A stretch of 64,000 nucleotides of DNA. Source: Sapria himalayana. Its lineage: Eukaryota > Streptophyta > Magnoliopsida > Malpighiales > Rafflesiaceae. The stretch's first letter is position 1; each line of letters opens with the position of its first letter. The DNA lies in the NCBI GenBank assembly GCA_029783825.1, contig JAREIK010000801.1:3983890-4047889 (forward strand). Reading direction: 5' to 3'. Below, piece by piece: positions 35,601 to 47,180 of this stretch. The position numbers and the translations under genes were made by a program. The notes beneath the pieces are model-generated. The model saw only the letters and a list, made by a program, of their open reading frames with translations, did no database searches and was not told the DNA's origin.

Positions 35601-37180
35601 GAATTGAAGCCAAAACTATATGAGATTCTATATTGTATCCCTCGGCTAATTACCTCCAAAATATTATTGATTTCTTGATTATTCATCAAAATTAATCGAA
35701 ACTTCAAAGTCATTATATCAATTTATAATTATTAAATTGTCTTACCTATACATCATCATAATTCATCAAAATACATAAGAATGTTCAATTGTTTGAACAC
35801 TAAATACCTTCATAATGTCAACCAACTTTACCCAATATAACTATGATTTTACTAATATTTATCAAGTACTATTAAAATATATATTTAGTAAAATCTCTCC
35901 AATAAATTCTTAAATACTTACAAACAAAATAGTAAATACATGTCAAACCACTCAAAAAAAGCATCTATACAAGGATTATTGAATAATATCATGTGGTATT
36001 CGTCTATAACTTATCAATCAAGCTTTAATAATTGATTGTGACATCATTATATTGAGGTTCTTACTTTGCATAAGCAACAAGTTGAGGTATTTTCTCACAT
36101 ATTTGATTGTAGAATGATCTTGGTCATTAAATCTAATCACAAGTTATTTTACTTTTTAGTGAGGTTATATCATTATTAGAAGTTGAATAGGGTTACTATC
36201 AAGAATAGGTACCCTTTTCCAATGATTGAAAATTTGTTTGGTCAAAATTCTTTGAATCTGGAAAAATAGAGACTTGGAAGAAGTCCTCACCTTGCTTAAA
36301 AATATGAAATTTAAGGCTAACATAATGTATATTCAATTAAAGAATGAGCTAATGATGATGTATAGTTCCTTGGTGGAAGAATTGGTAAAAAGAGACAACA
36401 AATGGGAAGAATATGCAAAGAGAAAGTAAGAGAAAGATAAAGTCAAGGTAGAACAAAGTGATGCATTGTGGGATATGCATCTCAACAAAAAGAAGTACTT
36501 ATTTGTATACACCTAAAAATGTTTGCTTATGAGGTTATAAAGATCTTGGAAGAAACAATGAAAATAATATAGACCAGAGTAATGGAAATTATTGGAGCCT
36601 TTGGTTAGCTCTATGAAACCTTCATAAATGAATGAAAAATAATGATAAAAGATATAGACGAAGAGATAAACTACAACGTGATGTATTGAGAGAAACAATA
36701 GATAAAGGACTTGAAGGAGTATAATGTGAACTAGAAAAATATGTACTTTGCATAGAGATTTTTTTGGGATTCACTCATCTCAATTGAGAGGAGGAAAAAT
36801 ACTTTATACATATGATTTTTAGGATGATTAAATGAGCAATGAGCAAGAAGGGAGTTCGAGTTCAACAACCATGTAAAGATTTTAGCCCTAATGAGCACAA
36901 TTCCCATTGAAGAATTTGGATGCCAAGTAGTGATCACTCTATAAACCTTCTTCTCCATGTTGATATAGTGTGAGTTTGTTTTCCTTATTTGATGTAATAC
37001 TCTTCTTTATTTTTTCTATTTAGAAGAGTTTTAGATAGAGAGAAAGAGAAGGAGGAAGATCTTTGCTCGAGGAATAGAAATTATTTTTGTGTGTGAGTTA
37101 ATATGGTACATAGTACATGCTCCTTAGGATTCTTTTATATTGTTTTTGATGCAGTGATCATATTGAATATAAGATTTAAA
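35600..37180 (+). pseudogene. plus-strand gypsy core C with RT remnant
   Basis: At 36,188-36,259 the plus strand reads LNRVTIKNRYPFPMIENLFG, matching the Ty3/gypsy reverse transcriptase motif LNKxTIKNRYPLPRIDDLxD. Downstream is a Lys/Glu-rich, coiled-coil-like reading (LEEVLTLLKNMKFKANIMYI and on to about 36,520) and then stops. No catalytic YxDD box is found. This core is opposite in strand to cores A, B and D. Confidence 0.65.
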
Positions 37181-39560
37181 TTGAAAGGATTTCACTAAAT
37201 TATGTTTTTTATGGAATTAGATGATTAATAGTAAAATCAAATCTAAATTGAGTATAATTTCCAAACTCTATGAGATGGAGGGTAGACCAACATGGGAAAG
37301 TTGTGATTTTTCTAATATCTGGACTTGGTGATACTAGCATATGCATGTTGAGCATGACATAATTTATTGGTTGAAAATCTGAAAATAAGTTATAGTGATC
37401 GTTGAACACCTTGACTCTACCACTTGGTTGTCATACTCTTTTATTGTAATACATATTCTTCTTGGTCATGATATTGTTTTGGATTCAAAACTATATTAGC
37501 TTTAAAATACAAGTTTGATTCAAATCTTATTTATATGATGTGGCAAGAAAGTACCAAACTAGTACAAGAAATCATGATATTTTTCCAATATCATGACATA
37601 TTCGTTATAGAGCCAAAATAACACAATACTAAACAATTTTTAGTCATGAAACACTTTTCTATTGTGACTTTCTATTTCAGAGAGGAGCTTCTTAGTCATG
37701 GCATTCTTTGTTGATGCAACTATGCATTCCATAAAAGAAATTCACTTATTGCAACATTCTATGCTATCATGTTTTTGTGGTCCAGATAGGAATTATCTCA
37801 GTCATAATAATTTTGTCACTATGACAATGTTCTCCATAGAGAAACTTTCTTAATCATAATGTTCTTTGTTATCGTGAATATGCAATACAAAAAAAATACC
37901 TCGATCATGATATTATCTTTCAACAATGGCTATGTGCTCTAGATGGGATTTAAAGAACTACTATAGTTGCAACTTCAACCTAAATTCACTATATCCATCT
38001 TAAAGAACTGCATAGCAACTCAATAGGACCCTATTGATATAAAAGAGGGACTTAGAGATTTTCAAAAAAAAAAGGAGAGGGAGTTTATAATTCGAAGCCA
38101 TGGACAAAAAAACTCTAAGGGTGCATGATTTTAAACCATAATTAGTGACAAAATCAAGCTAATCACAAGTAAAAATTAATTGGAAACTAGATTTCAGACA
38201 TAGATCCTCATATCGTCTATCATTGAGAATCCTTGATTCGATGAAATAAAGTATTAAATATCTCTCATGAATTTTTCTCCAATATCATGCTAAATAGGGA
38301 TCTACGTTTGATTTATATATGTATGCAATGATAGTATTTCTATAATATTTTTCATGAAAATGTTATGATTTGAATATTAATGAATATGGATGATAATTAT
38401 AATAGATATTTAAAGTAAAACTCTAACATAGATTTATGAGTGTTGGCATTGGAAGATGGTGACAGGTTAGTCATGGAACACCCTCACAAGATTTGATCCG
38501 AAGGAAGTGAATCTCTTCTACTAGCATCTCATGAGATACATCTTTATGTGTAGTTTATTGCTCATGAAGTTTAAGACATAAACAAATTTATGACAATTCT
38601 ATTGTTCATATTCTATAATAAATAGCTTTCAAATAATATGTGAATTTAAAGAATACCTAACTTAGGAATTTTAGCATATCATGAAAGTCATGTGTTGGTT
38701 GTGATGGATGGTGATAGGCAAGTCTTGGGTAGAGGTGTCAAATTGGGTCCGGGATGGCCTGCTAGGTTGTGCCTTGACTTGCTAGGTTGGGCCAATTTGT
38801 ACTTGGTGTTTCCAGCTAGATTTAAAAAAATCCAACTGGGTCCTCAAGCAAGTTTACTGTGATGTCGGGCCAGGCACATGGGTCATGCTCGACCCATCAA
38901 AGCACGAACCCTGCCAAGGGTCGGTTTGGCTCGGCCTGTAGCATGGTTCCAAACCATGTCATGCTGAGTCGGGCACTACTAAACCAGGCCAGGTCCCGGG
39001 CCATGCCTAAGCCTCATAGCCCATTTGACACCTCTAGTCATGAGGCAAACAAAAATGGAGTTATTTCACAAGGTGGTGATAGTCTTATAAATTATTTTTT
39101 ATATGACTTTTATAGGTAAAATCAATAAAAATATACATATTAATTGATACTAGTATAGTACTTATTAAGTCAAAAACTCAACCATAATTATTATCATATT
39201 ATTTCATATCTATTATGATCATTGAGGTTAGAGAATAGAAATGCATATTTAATATAGCAGTAAAGAGTAATTAATATATTGTCTACATGAGTTGAAGTTT
39301 GGATGACTCATGAATAGTTTAAGTATGATTTTAGTGATAAAATGATTAAGGTACCACTACAAGAGGACCATCCTTGGTAGTGACAATCCACATCAATCTA
39401 CCTTTTGTTTGATAATTGATCATAACATTATACCAATATTAAATAAATCTTATCATAGACAAGAAAATAAGCCAACCATTATGTCTTAGTATCTATCTGA
39501 GACCTAAGTTTATCTCCTTAACCTAATAAATAGTTAGTTCACCATTAGTTAGTCAAATTG
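37180..39560 (+). mobile_element. gypsy LTR-like unit L5, inverted orientation
   Basis: The same blocks as L1-L4 occur here as reverse complement. The CATGAC minisatellite comes first (37,400-38,000), then TCATTGAGAATCCTTGATTC, AATATCATGCTAAATAGGGA and the remaining blocks. With L3 it forms an inverted pair of about 2.3-kb arms around core C. Its position after the plus-strand RT fits a 3' LTR of a plus-strand element. The hAT-type element 38,730-39,036 is nested in it. Confidence 0.55.
38722..39044. mobile_element. GC-rich hAT-type element in LTR unit L5
   Basis: The element is 38,730-39,036 (307 bp), beginning TAGAGGTGTCAAATTGGG and ending CCCATTTGACACCTCTA. Flanks are GTCTTGGG and GTCATGAG, matching at six of eight positions. 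The related unit L6 has the unoccupied sequence AAGTCATAGGGCACAC at about 48,755. Aligned with AAGTCTTGGG and GTCATGAGGCAAAC around this insertion, it confirms both boundaries and the 8-bp duplication. CpG content is intermediate. Confidence 0.9.
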
Positions 39561-39574
39561 CTCATACAATCACT

Positions 39575-39740
39575 ATGAAATCAATATTTGGGCTTACATA
39601 CACTTTACACTACTTATACAATTCGTATACTTGTGGATCTCCATTGAATGAAATAAATTACCCAATGAGGGTTTGTGGTTGTGTCACAAATAAGTCTTGG
39701 CACTATAACAATGGCATAACACATATCCATTTAGAGAGTC
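39575..39740. other. unassigned frame beside the copia RT fragment
   Basis: A plus-strand frame (39,575-39,853) has no recognised domain. Its right-hand third overlaps a convincing minus-strand copia RT reading, so the plus frame is probably a shadow or junction of fragments. Confidence 0.3.
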
Positions 39741-40120
39741 TTATGATGGTTGTAATGAAGAAACTAAATCTTCAAAATGAGTTGATCAATTCTAAGTTCA
39801 AGTTGATAGATAGATCTAAAATAACTCAAATAGAAGATATCTTCACTATGTAATAAAATATCTCATCTAAATTGATTCATTTATTTTGATTAAACCATTT
39901 GACTACTAACAAGCCTTGTATTATGGTGAGTATAATTATCATTGGGTTTTAGTCTAAAAAGCCATTTGTTTTTCATAGCCCACTTTTTTTAAGCAAGAAT
40001 AAAAAATCATAAGTATGATTGATATGAAGAGGCTTCATCTCTTCTTGCATAGAATGAAGTCATTCCTCTTTATTCTCAAGAGAGATGACTTTCTGAAAGG
40101 TCTTTTGCTAACTTGTATCT
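39740..40120 (-). pseudogene. Ty1/copia reverse transcriptase N-terminal fragment
   Basis: The minus strand reads SLENKEE*LHSMQEEMKPLH, then INHTYDF, a damaged KARLVVKGFNQ stretch (LLVVKWFNQ), and after a frameshift IVKISSI*VILDLSINLNLE. This follows the start of copia RT (EW..AM.EEM.SL..N.TW.LV, then SPVVKMSSIRVILGLAASLDLE). The DVKTAFL box and everything beyond are missing. It is wedged between LTR units L5 and L4. Confidence 0.75.
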
Positions 40121-40580
40121 ATGAGTAATATGAAATCATAGAATCTAGAGGATGACAAGTAAAGCTTGAATGATCTTCTCAGCTTATACTAAGATGTATC
40201 ATCATGAACGACTAGGTCTTAATTAGTTTTAGTGAGAATATGATCTCTCACCTCCTCAACAGACTTCCTAGAAATAATAAGTAAATCATATGGCTCAAAA
40301 TCATCAGATAACTTCTCAATTCATTTCCCTTGATTAGAATGATCTCTAGAAGGAATAAGCATCAAATATGTGTAAATAGTAAGATCTATAGGATCGTACT
40401 CTCTTCTCTATTCGAATTACTACCATCCACCTCATTCTTCTCTTGCAAAAAAAAAATGAAAAATTCCATTTTTGCATTTTGTTGTTTTTTTTTGAAACAT
40501 ATCATGGGACCTTATCCCATGTTCTTGATTCGCAATGCTCCATACTTATAAAACAAAAAAACTTGTTGAGTAGTTGTTGT
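40120..40580 (-). mobile_element. copia spacer or leader segment shared with 49.4 kb
   Basis: On the minus strand this lies just before the RT fragment, where the integrase-RT spacer would be. Its high-coordinate part (40,440-40,550) shares words with 49,380-49,480: AAAAATGAGAATGTTTCATT-like, TTTTTTTGAAA(A)CATATC(A/T)TGGGA, and CATGTTCTTGATTC. So the same segment occurs twice. A protein reading is not secure. Confidence 0.4.
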
Positions 40581-40589
40581 GTGAAATCT

Positions 40590-43340
40590 CTCTAAATTCC
40601 CTGACACAATAAAACTATGTTGTGACTTTGTAAGAGTGACAAATCTTTTTATTGATTGACATGATCCTAAAACTTCATTGGGAGATTATCACTCATCCAA
40701 AATGGTCCCACAAGTATATAGGTTATATAATTAGTAAAATAGATATAAGTCTAGATATAAATCTCACATGAATTGTGTTGGTAGTTCGAGAAATTAATAG
40801 TAAATTAACTATTGCTCGAGTTGAGTTGATAAACTTGAGTTTTTATGAAGATACTTAAATTCTAGGGTTGGCTAATTTTTTTCTACATGATGATATTTTT
40901 TTAGTGTTTGTCAATATTGTATATTGAATGAATAGTAAAAAAAAATATGAAGATGGCCAAGTACCATACTAGGTGATTTTCATCCTTAGACTATCACTAC
41001 CAATGATGATCCTCTCGTATTTGTCCCCTCAACATTTAACTATCGAATTCATATATTTTTTCTATTCATGAGCTATTCACATATCTACTCCTTTTAGAAA
41101 AATCATCAACTATTCTTGATGATTACATCAAATATGCTCTTCTATTTTTTGACTTATTTTTTCTTTAAGACACGAGAGTTTCACCATAGTATAAAATATG
41201 ATATGTCTTCTCATGAATTTTACTTATGAAAATTATACTAAGGAAATTGACTCACATGGTTTCCACCAAAATATGGATCACCTCTTCTTGTATGTATCCT
41301 ATGACTTACATATTATCGTGAAACTTGGTTATTCTTCTTAACTCCATATCACTCGTGGTCAATTCTTGTAGAATATACATTATGGATTGTTCATAAGTGT
41401 GTGTGCATTTGGCTTCACAAGCATCATACTTATAATGTTTACATTTATCTCTATCTTGAATTTTTACACAGGTTTATCTCAAGGTTAGAAGGGTTGTCAT
41501 TTTTTTATTACCATGTTATGTAAGAGTGTCTCATAACATATCTTTCATTATCTATCATAACTGACAAGCATAAACTTATGATATAGTAAAAATTGTATAT
41601 TTTAATTCAATATCACACCCACATCCATCAACATCCAAATTATAACATTAACACAAATATCAACCAAATAAATGTTATGTGGGTGTCCTAGGAATGACAC
41701 AAGGCACAACTAGACTGAGTCATGCTTGGCCCAGCTGCATGGTATAGTCTAGAATTATTCCTAGACTTAGGTAATGATAGCTTGAGGCATGGCTCATGGT
41801 GTACTGGGCCAGAGGCTACCATGCCTCATGCCGAGCTAGGCATGACCTGCATGCCTGGATGGTTGGCAAGGTCCACCAACATGGTGACCATAACATAGGA
41901 TAGAAAATGGGTCATGGGCCATAAAAAACCAAGTAATTGGTTTTCTATGGTGGTGATGTGGTGGTGGCGTGTGGTGGTAGTGGCAGTGGCTGATAGAAGA
42001 TGCTTGTGGTGGAACTACCCACAAAACTAGTACAATCTGACACGTCAAGCAATAGTCTTCTTGGAATCATGCTGGTCATGATGTGCTGGGTTGGGAAAAC
42101 TATCAGTCATGCCTTGTTGGGCACAACACAACCTCTATGTTAGGTCATGCCCTGCATGGTATGGTGACATGACTGGGCCACCCAAAAATGGATCATTCTT
42201 TCATGTCATGACCTATTTGACACCTCTTTTCCCACACAAGTACAAAATACAACCTTAGATCTCAATTTATCTTCATATATAGAAAGATTTCATCCGAAAT
42301 TTTTTGAGAGGTATCTCATGGAATTGAGTATTCCCAATGCAAGCCCAAGTGAGAATTGGTATCAAAATCTAAACTCAATCAAGTATTTCTTATATTCAAC
42401 TTTGATTTGTCCTTAATTGGGGTTTACAATCAAATTACCTAGAGTTTAATGTTGCTCTTGGTTCAAAATCCAATTCTTCCTCTTATTTTTTTTTCTATTT
42501 TTTTGAGTGTTGCTTGAATACTTCAATGATTCTATGCGACACTTTGATTTGGAAGTCATAATATTGACTTGAGGTTGTGCCTTTCTATTCTCATCAGACT
42601 TTCTCTAGATTGCCAAATTCATGATGGTGATGGATGTCACAACTTAAGTAACTCTCTTTTTGAGCATGATGTCATGACATTGGGAATGGTCATGCCTGAG
42701 ACTCATTCTCTCTAGAAGAAAGTATTGCAGCATTTAGAATGATAGTGAAAGATGTTTTCTCTATATAAAAAACATATTAAGGCAAAGGAAATAGTCATGA
42801 CTATTGTATTTACTATCTACAATACAAAGGTATGATGATAGGAATAACCTTGAATTTGGTATTTTCTTTCAAAAGCACAAAGTCATGGTGCTGGAAAAAA
42901 TCATGACTAGAATAAATACTTTATGGAATAAAATGTCACTATAAAAAATAATGACACAACTCAAAAATACTTCATATTTTTTTCTATATAATGAATAAGT
43001 CATGGTGATGGAATTTGCTATGACTAATTATATTAGTGGGGTACTTGGCAACAATAACATAAAAATTATATCATTGACTTTATATATTTTAGAGATAGTG
43101 TGACAATAACTCTAAAAAAATATCATGGTGGCAAAAGCTATGTTGCATAGTAGAAAGATTGTATCGACTTGGTAGAAGAGTCATCATTTACAAAGATTAA
43201 TATGATTAGTTTTATAAAGTTATGGTCAAAAAAAGATATCATAACAACTCAATAAAATAATAGAAGATATATTCAAGTCATGACATGAGAAATATCATGA
43301 CCCTTCATTATTTCTCTCACTTAACCAAGTATTTTCTCTA
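40590..43340 (-). mobile_element. gypsy LTR-like unit L4 (interrupted by hAT)
   Basis: The blocks are in the same orientation as L1-L3: GTCTAGATATAAATCTCACA, ATCATCAACTATTCTTGATG, and CACATCCATCAACATCCAAA. Then comes the nested hAT element (41,678-42,228), then ATCTCAATTTATC, CCTTAATTGGGGTT and the GTCATGAC-type array (42,640-43,310). It lies on the 3' side of minus-strand core B and is its expected 3' LTR. Confidence 0.55.
41678..42228. mobile_element. CpG-decayed hAT-type element in LTR unit L4
   Basis: The right end ATTTGACACCTCTT is well preserved. The left end (TGTGGGTGTCC) matches GAGGTGTC only in its core, and no 8-bp duplication is recognisable. The interior carries TGGCATG, GGCATGAC, CATGCTTGGCCC and a CACCAC/GTGGTGG patch with few CpG. 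L1-L3 lack this segment at the equivalent point, so it is an insertion. It appears to be one of the older copies. Confidence 0.65.
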
Positions 43341-43689
43341 CCAAATCTACTAACTATCACCCCAGTTAGCAATTATTTTACTAATATTGTCAAAATCATT
43401 CATAATATGAATTTAGAGAAATATTTCCAATAATAGCACAAATATAAGGAAACACACCTTATAAATATATTTCAAACCACGTAAAAAGTGAATATGTGGA
43501 TTACTGATTAAACTTCTACACTAAAAGTATAACTCCATCCTTCAGTAATGAGTCTCTTTCTATTTTTTCAATACAATATAAATATCACCAAGGTATTATC
43601 ATGACTAAGTTTGAGTTTCATGGTGGACAATTATTTTTGAGATTGTGGTCTTAAATCTTGGGTTTAGTCATTTTTTTATGAATCAAGAA

Positions 43690-44246
43690 TGTATGAGTTT
43701 ATTCATCAAAATATATATATAAATTCTTGGGTTGCCTCGCAAATAATGCATCATTTCAACATTCATAACTAGACCTTTATTGGATCTTAAATTTGGTCAA
43801 TAATCTTAGCAGTCCATAGAAGCTTCTCCATATAATCTTTCTCTTTTTTTATCTTGCAGATTGCTCCTGCCTTTAGTAATCTTCCAGAATATTTTTTTGA
43901 GGCATTCTTCCATCTATGTTATAACTTTGGAAGAAGTTACAGCATCATTGCCTACAATCTCTTTTGGTAGCACCGTAACAAGTTGTGAAGTCACATGTGA
44001 AATTTCTCTCCGAATCACATTTGTTGTGGCTTTGGAAGGAGTCATCAATTTCTCATTATGCCTCTTCTTTTCCTTTATCACAACTTTTCCTACGGCCACA
44101 ACTTTCTTCATTGATCTAGCATGTAAAGTCATAGCTTTTTCATAAGTCATGACTTTTTTTATTATATCTAATTCATCTTCATATGCATATGTATATTCCA
44201 TCCTTATTACTTTTTCTTTGTCTTTATCTTCCAATAAACCAATCAT
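43690..44246 (-). pseudogene. gypsy core B, 3' region with Lys/Glu-rich reading
   Basis: GGTTGCCTCGCAAATAATGC near 43,730 matches the GGTTGCCTCCCAAGCAGC string of core D, so the 3' end of the internal region is nearby. Upstream on the minus strand, a 110-residue open frame (43,914-44,246) is rich in Lys, Glu, Val and Thr and has no recognised domain. It occupies the space where RT and integrase should follow protease, so pol is deleted here. Confidence 0.45.
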
Positions 44247-44639
44247 CAGCTGTGGAATGTTTTTTGCTTATGCTTCTTCTACAATATCAAAAATATCATC
44301 AAGAATTTCTCCACGACTTTAAATTGTGAATTTCATTAGTTTTGTCTCTCCCTTAGCATCCTCGGAGTAATCTAAATTGGATTCTTTAGAAGTTACAACT
44401 TTGAAGAATGTTGTTACTTCGACACAACCTTATTTTTTTCATTATCATTTCTAGTCCTTTCTTCAATCCAAAACATATTTTATTTGTCATCTTTCTTGTC
44501 TTCTTCAAGCTAATAGTCTTCTAAAAAATCTTTCTATCTAAAGTTGATATTTTACCACATCATGATGCATAGGAGGCTATCTATTTTGAAATAATCTTCT
44601 GTATCATATTCTAGATTCAACATGCTTGTGTAGAGATTG

Positions 44640-44880
44640 AACTTCACTTGTTCTTCACCCTAATGAAGTATAAACTCTGCCTTCTTGACATTAATTAATA
44701 CACACCCATTAGCTAATAATGGTTTTCGCAAGTGAAATGAAGCATATTGATCTTGCTTCACATCTATCATAACAAAATCTATCATAAAAATAAATTTACT
44801 AACATTTACTAATACTTCTTCAATGATATTATTCAAAAACTTTACTGAATAATTGGTCATTTAAAGGCATAGCACCTTCT
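44640..44880 (-). pseudogene. Ty3/gypsy retropepsin fragment (core B)
   Basis: The minus-strand reading VSKFIFMIDFVMIDVKQDQY then HLRKPLLANGCVLINVKKAE is the second half of the same protease as core A (KFIFPIDFVLLDMK, SFLAIRHVLINVKKNEF). The active-site part is missing or frameshifted. Amino-acid divergence between copies A and B is substantial, so the family is old. Confidence 0.8.
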
Positions 44881-44899
44881 GGAAAGTTTGCTCCCAAAT

Positions 44900-46130
44900 A
44901 ATGCATGGAATTCTAAAACATTTTGAATCCTTCAACTTTTTTGATAGTTTACATTTGATGATAGCATTATACTTATTGGTCATATTCACCATTTTATAAG
45001 TCTTTAATTTTCTCTTGCTACTCATTACATCCTTTATGAAACTTCACATAATTTAGTATTTGTAATAATGCTTTAGAAAATAGAATAATAATTTCTAACT
45101 TTCATAAAATAATGGGAAATCTCTCAAACTATTTTTTCATTTTCTCCTTTCTAAAATGTTGTGGATAAAAAATATTATGAGGAAGAGATTTACCATTTGC
45201 ATAGTCTTTCATTTACACATCTTTTTGATCATTGCTTAGGTCATCTGTATTTTTTCTTCCTTCCCCCCTTCTTCATTTTTCATGGTTGGGATCATGAGTC
45301 AGATAATGAATTCTATGGGTGCCACAATTTTGAAAAATGTTGTGGCATCTTATGTCATGGTTCTGGATTGTGTTGCAACTTTTGAAAAAAGTAGGGCTGT
45401 GTTGCAACTTTTGAAAAAGTTATGACTTCTTTAGTCATAGCTTTCTCTTCTATTTCAGGTTCTTTTTTGACTTCCATATCTGCTTATTTTTCTTCAAATT
45501 ATCTATTTGTGACTAACATAATAGATAGACACATCTTTGGATTTACCTCAATATCGCTCAGTAGTCCATACATGCACTTTTTCTTCATCAACATTACTAG
45601 TTATCAAAGTTAATTATCAATTATCTTTATAGTCATATTCAAGTATTCTATCATCATTTCATTCATATTCATCTAGTTTTCTAGAATATCAATTCTTTTC
45701 TTTGTCTCCATGAGTAAAACAAGTATGTTCTATTATAGTGATGACTTTTCTACTTTTTTGGGTAATTGAAAATTGAGCTAGATATTTCTTGAAATTGATA
45801 ACTTATAGAGTTATTCCTAAAATTATTCTAAATTTGGCTCATATTCTACTACACATTCTCATAACTCCTATATGAAATACTTTTGGGACTACTCACATTT
45901 GAATGGTAGTATGTTGGGTATTATTGTTGGGTCGAAATATATACCCATTGTTCTATAAAATATTAGTTTCCTCTACTTGATATATTGGGTCAAAATTTCA
46001 TGTTTCTTGCTATTGTGAAATAGAAAAGTCTCCCTCACTTAGCCACTTTTTATTTTCAACTCCTAATTTGTTAAAATACACGTCAATCTTTGTTTCTAAG
46101 GCAGCTAATCTATTCAACTTTATTATTTAT
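44900..46130 (-). other. gag-protease spacer of gypsy core B, badly decayed
   Basis: By comparison with core A (24.75-25.9 kb), this is the region between protease and gag. Parallel words include TTGCATAGTCTTTC, ACATCTTTTTGATCATTGCTTA, and TTGATATATTGGGTCAAAATTTC (25,750 and 45,980). The plus-strand small frames here are shadows. Confidence 0.5.
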
Positions 46131-46400
46131 ACTTGTTTATTTTTGAATGCTCTATCATTTAGAGTTTGGTAGTTATTCTTCACTTGCTCTTCAAATAGAT
46201 AATGCACTTCCTCGAGTGACTTGTTCATGATAGAACTATCTAAGGCCGCATCAATGGTATATCTTCTCATGTAGTTCAACACATTGTAGATGGATTGAGC
46301 TTGGAACTATAATTCAAATCCATATTGTGGACATCTTTTCAAAAGCTCTTTGATTCAATAATAAGCATCATATAATGCCTTTGCTCTTCTTATCTAAATT
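46130..46400 (-). pseudogene. Ty3/gypsy gag fragment (core B)
   Basis: The minus strand reads IKELLKRCPQYGFEL, then FQAQSIYNVLNYMRRYTIDA and ALDSSIMNKSLEEVHYLFEE followed by QVKNNYQT. This is a fuller version of the gag piece in core A and includes the RCPxxGFE motif typical of plant gypsy gag. Stops interrupt it. Confidence 0.8.
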
Positions 46401-47180
46401 AACTTATATGTCCTTGTAGTTGAGATATGATTTGAGATAGGAAGAACTTAGTGAAGAAGGCTTGCACATGTTCTTCTCAAATCTCAAATCACCTTTCAAC
46501 TACGAGGATAGATAAGTAAATTTAGGTAATAAGAGCAAGAGATGTTATATGATGCTTAGCACTAATTCAAAAAGCTATTGAGAAGATGTTTGTAATATAG
46601 ATTTGAATTATGTTTCCAAGCTCAAACTTTCTATAATAGGTTGAAATATATGCTAATATGTATCATTGATATGACCTCGGGTCATTCTATTTTGAACAAA
46701 TCACTTGAAAAAATATATTATCTTTTTGAAAAGCTAGCAAAGAATAACTATCACTATATCAAGTAGAGACCAAAATAGACAAATTTTGGGCAACATGGAA
46801 AAAAAATATGGATATTTTTTTTAAAAGTGTGAAGCCAAAATGAGAAGCTACTAAGTGTGGAAAAAATTTCTATCTCAAAACAACCTGAAACAAGAAATTT
46901 CAACCACATATATCAGGTAGAGAATTCTAATATTTTACAACACAAGTTAGTAAGTATTCCAATCAAACAATAATATTCCGACACACTATTATTTGAATGT
47001 GAGAAATCACATTCTAAATCATGCTATGAATTTTAAAGGATATAACACAAATTTATTCATGTTTCCTCCAACAATAAGATTTGGCACTATTGTTCAACAC
47101 TTTATGTACCAAATTCTTGAGTGATTAAGAGTACATTTATTTGAGTGTTTGCATGTATTTTTAGTTTTATTAGAGAGAAT
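46400..47180. other. gypsy core B upstream region, no domain seen
   Basis: A weak homology continues to the core A counterpart (GGCTTGCA-A-CTTCT-CCAAATCTCAA at 46,470). From about 46,600 onward I recognise nothing. The expected minus-strand 5' LTR in Y-X orientation is absent; an inverted unit (L6) is found instead. Confidence 0.4.

Noticed and set aside
43914..44246. Functional Lys/Glu-rich protein of 110 residues
   Set aside because: It lies within the decayed minus-strand gypsy core. No start context or domain is seen, and its neighbours on both sides are broken element sequence.
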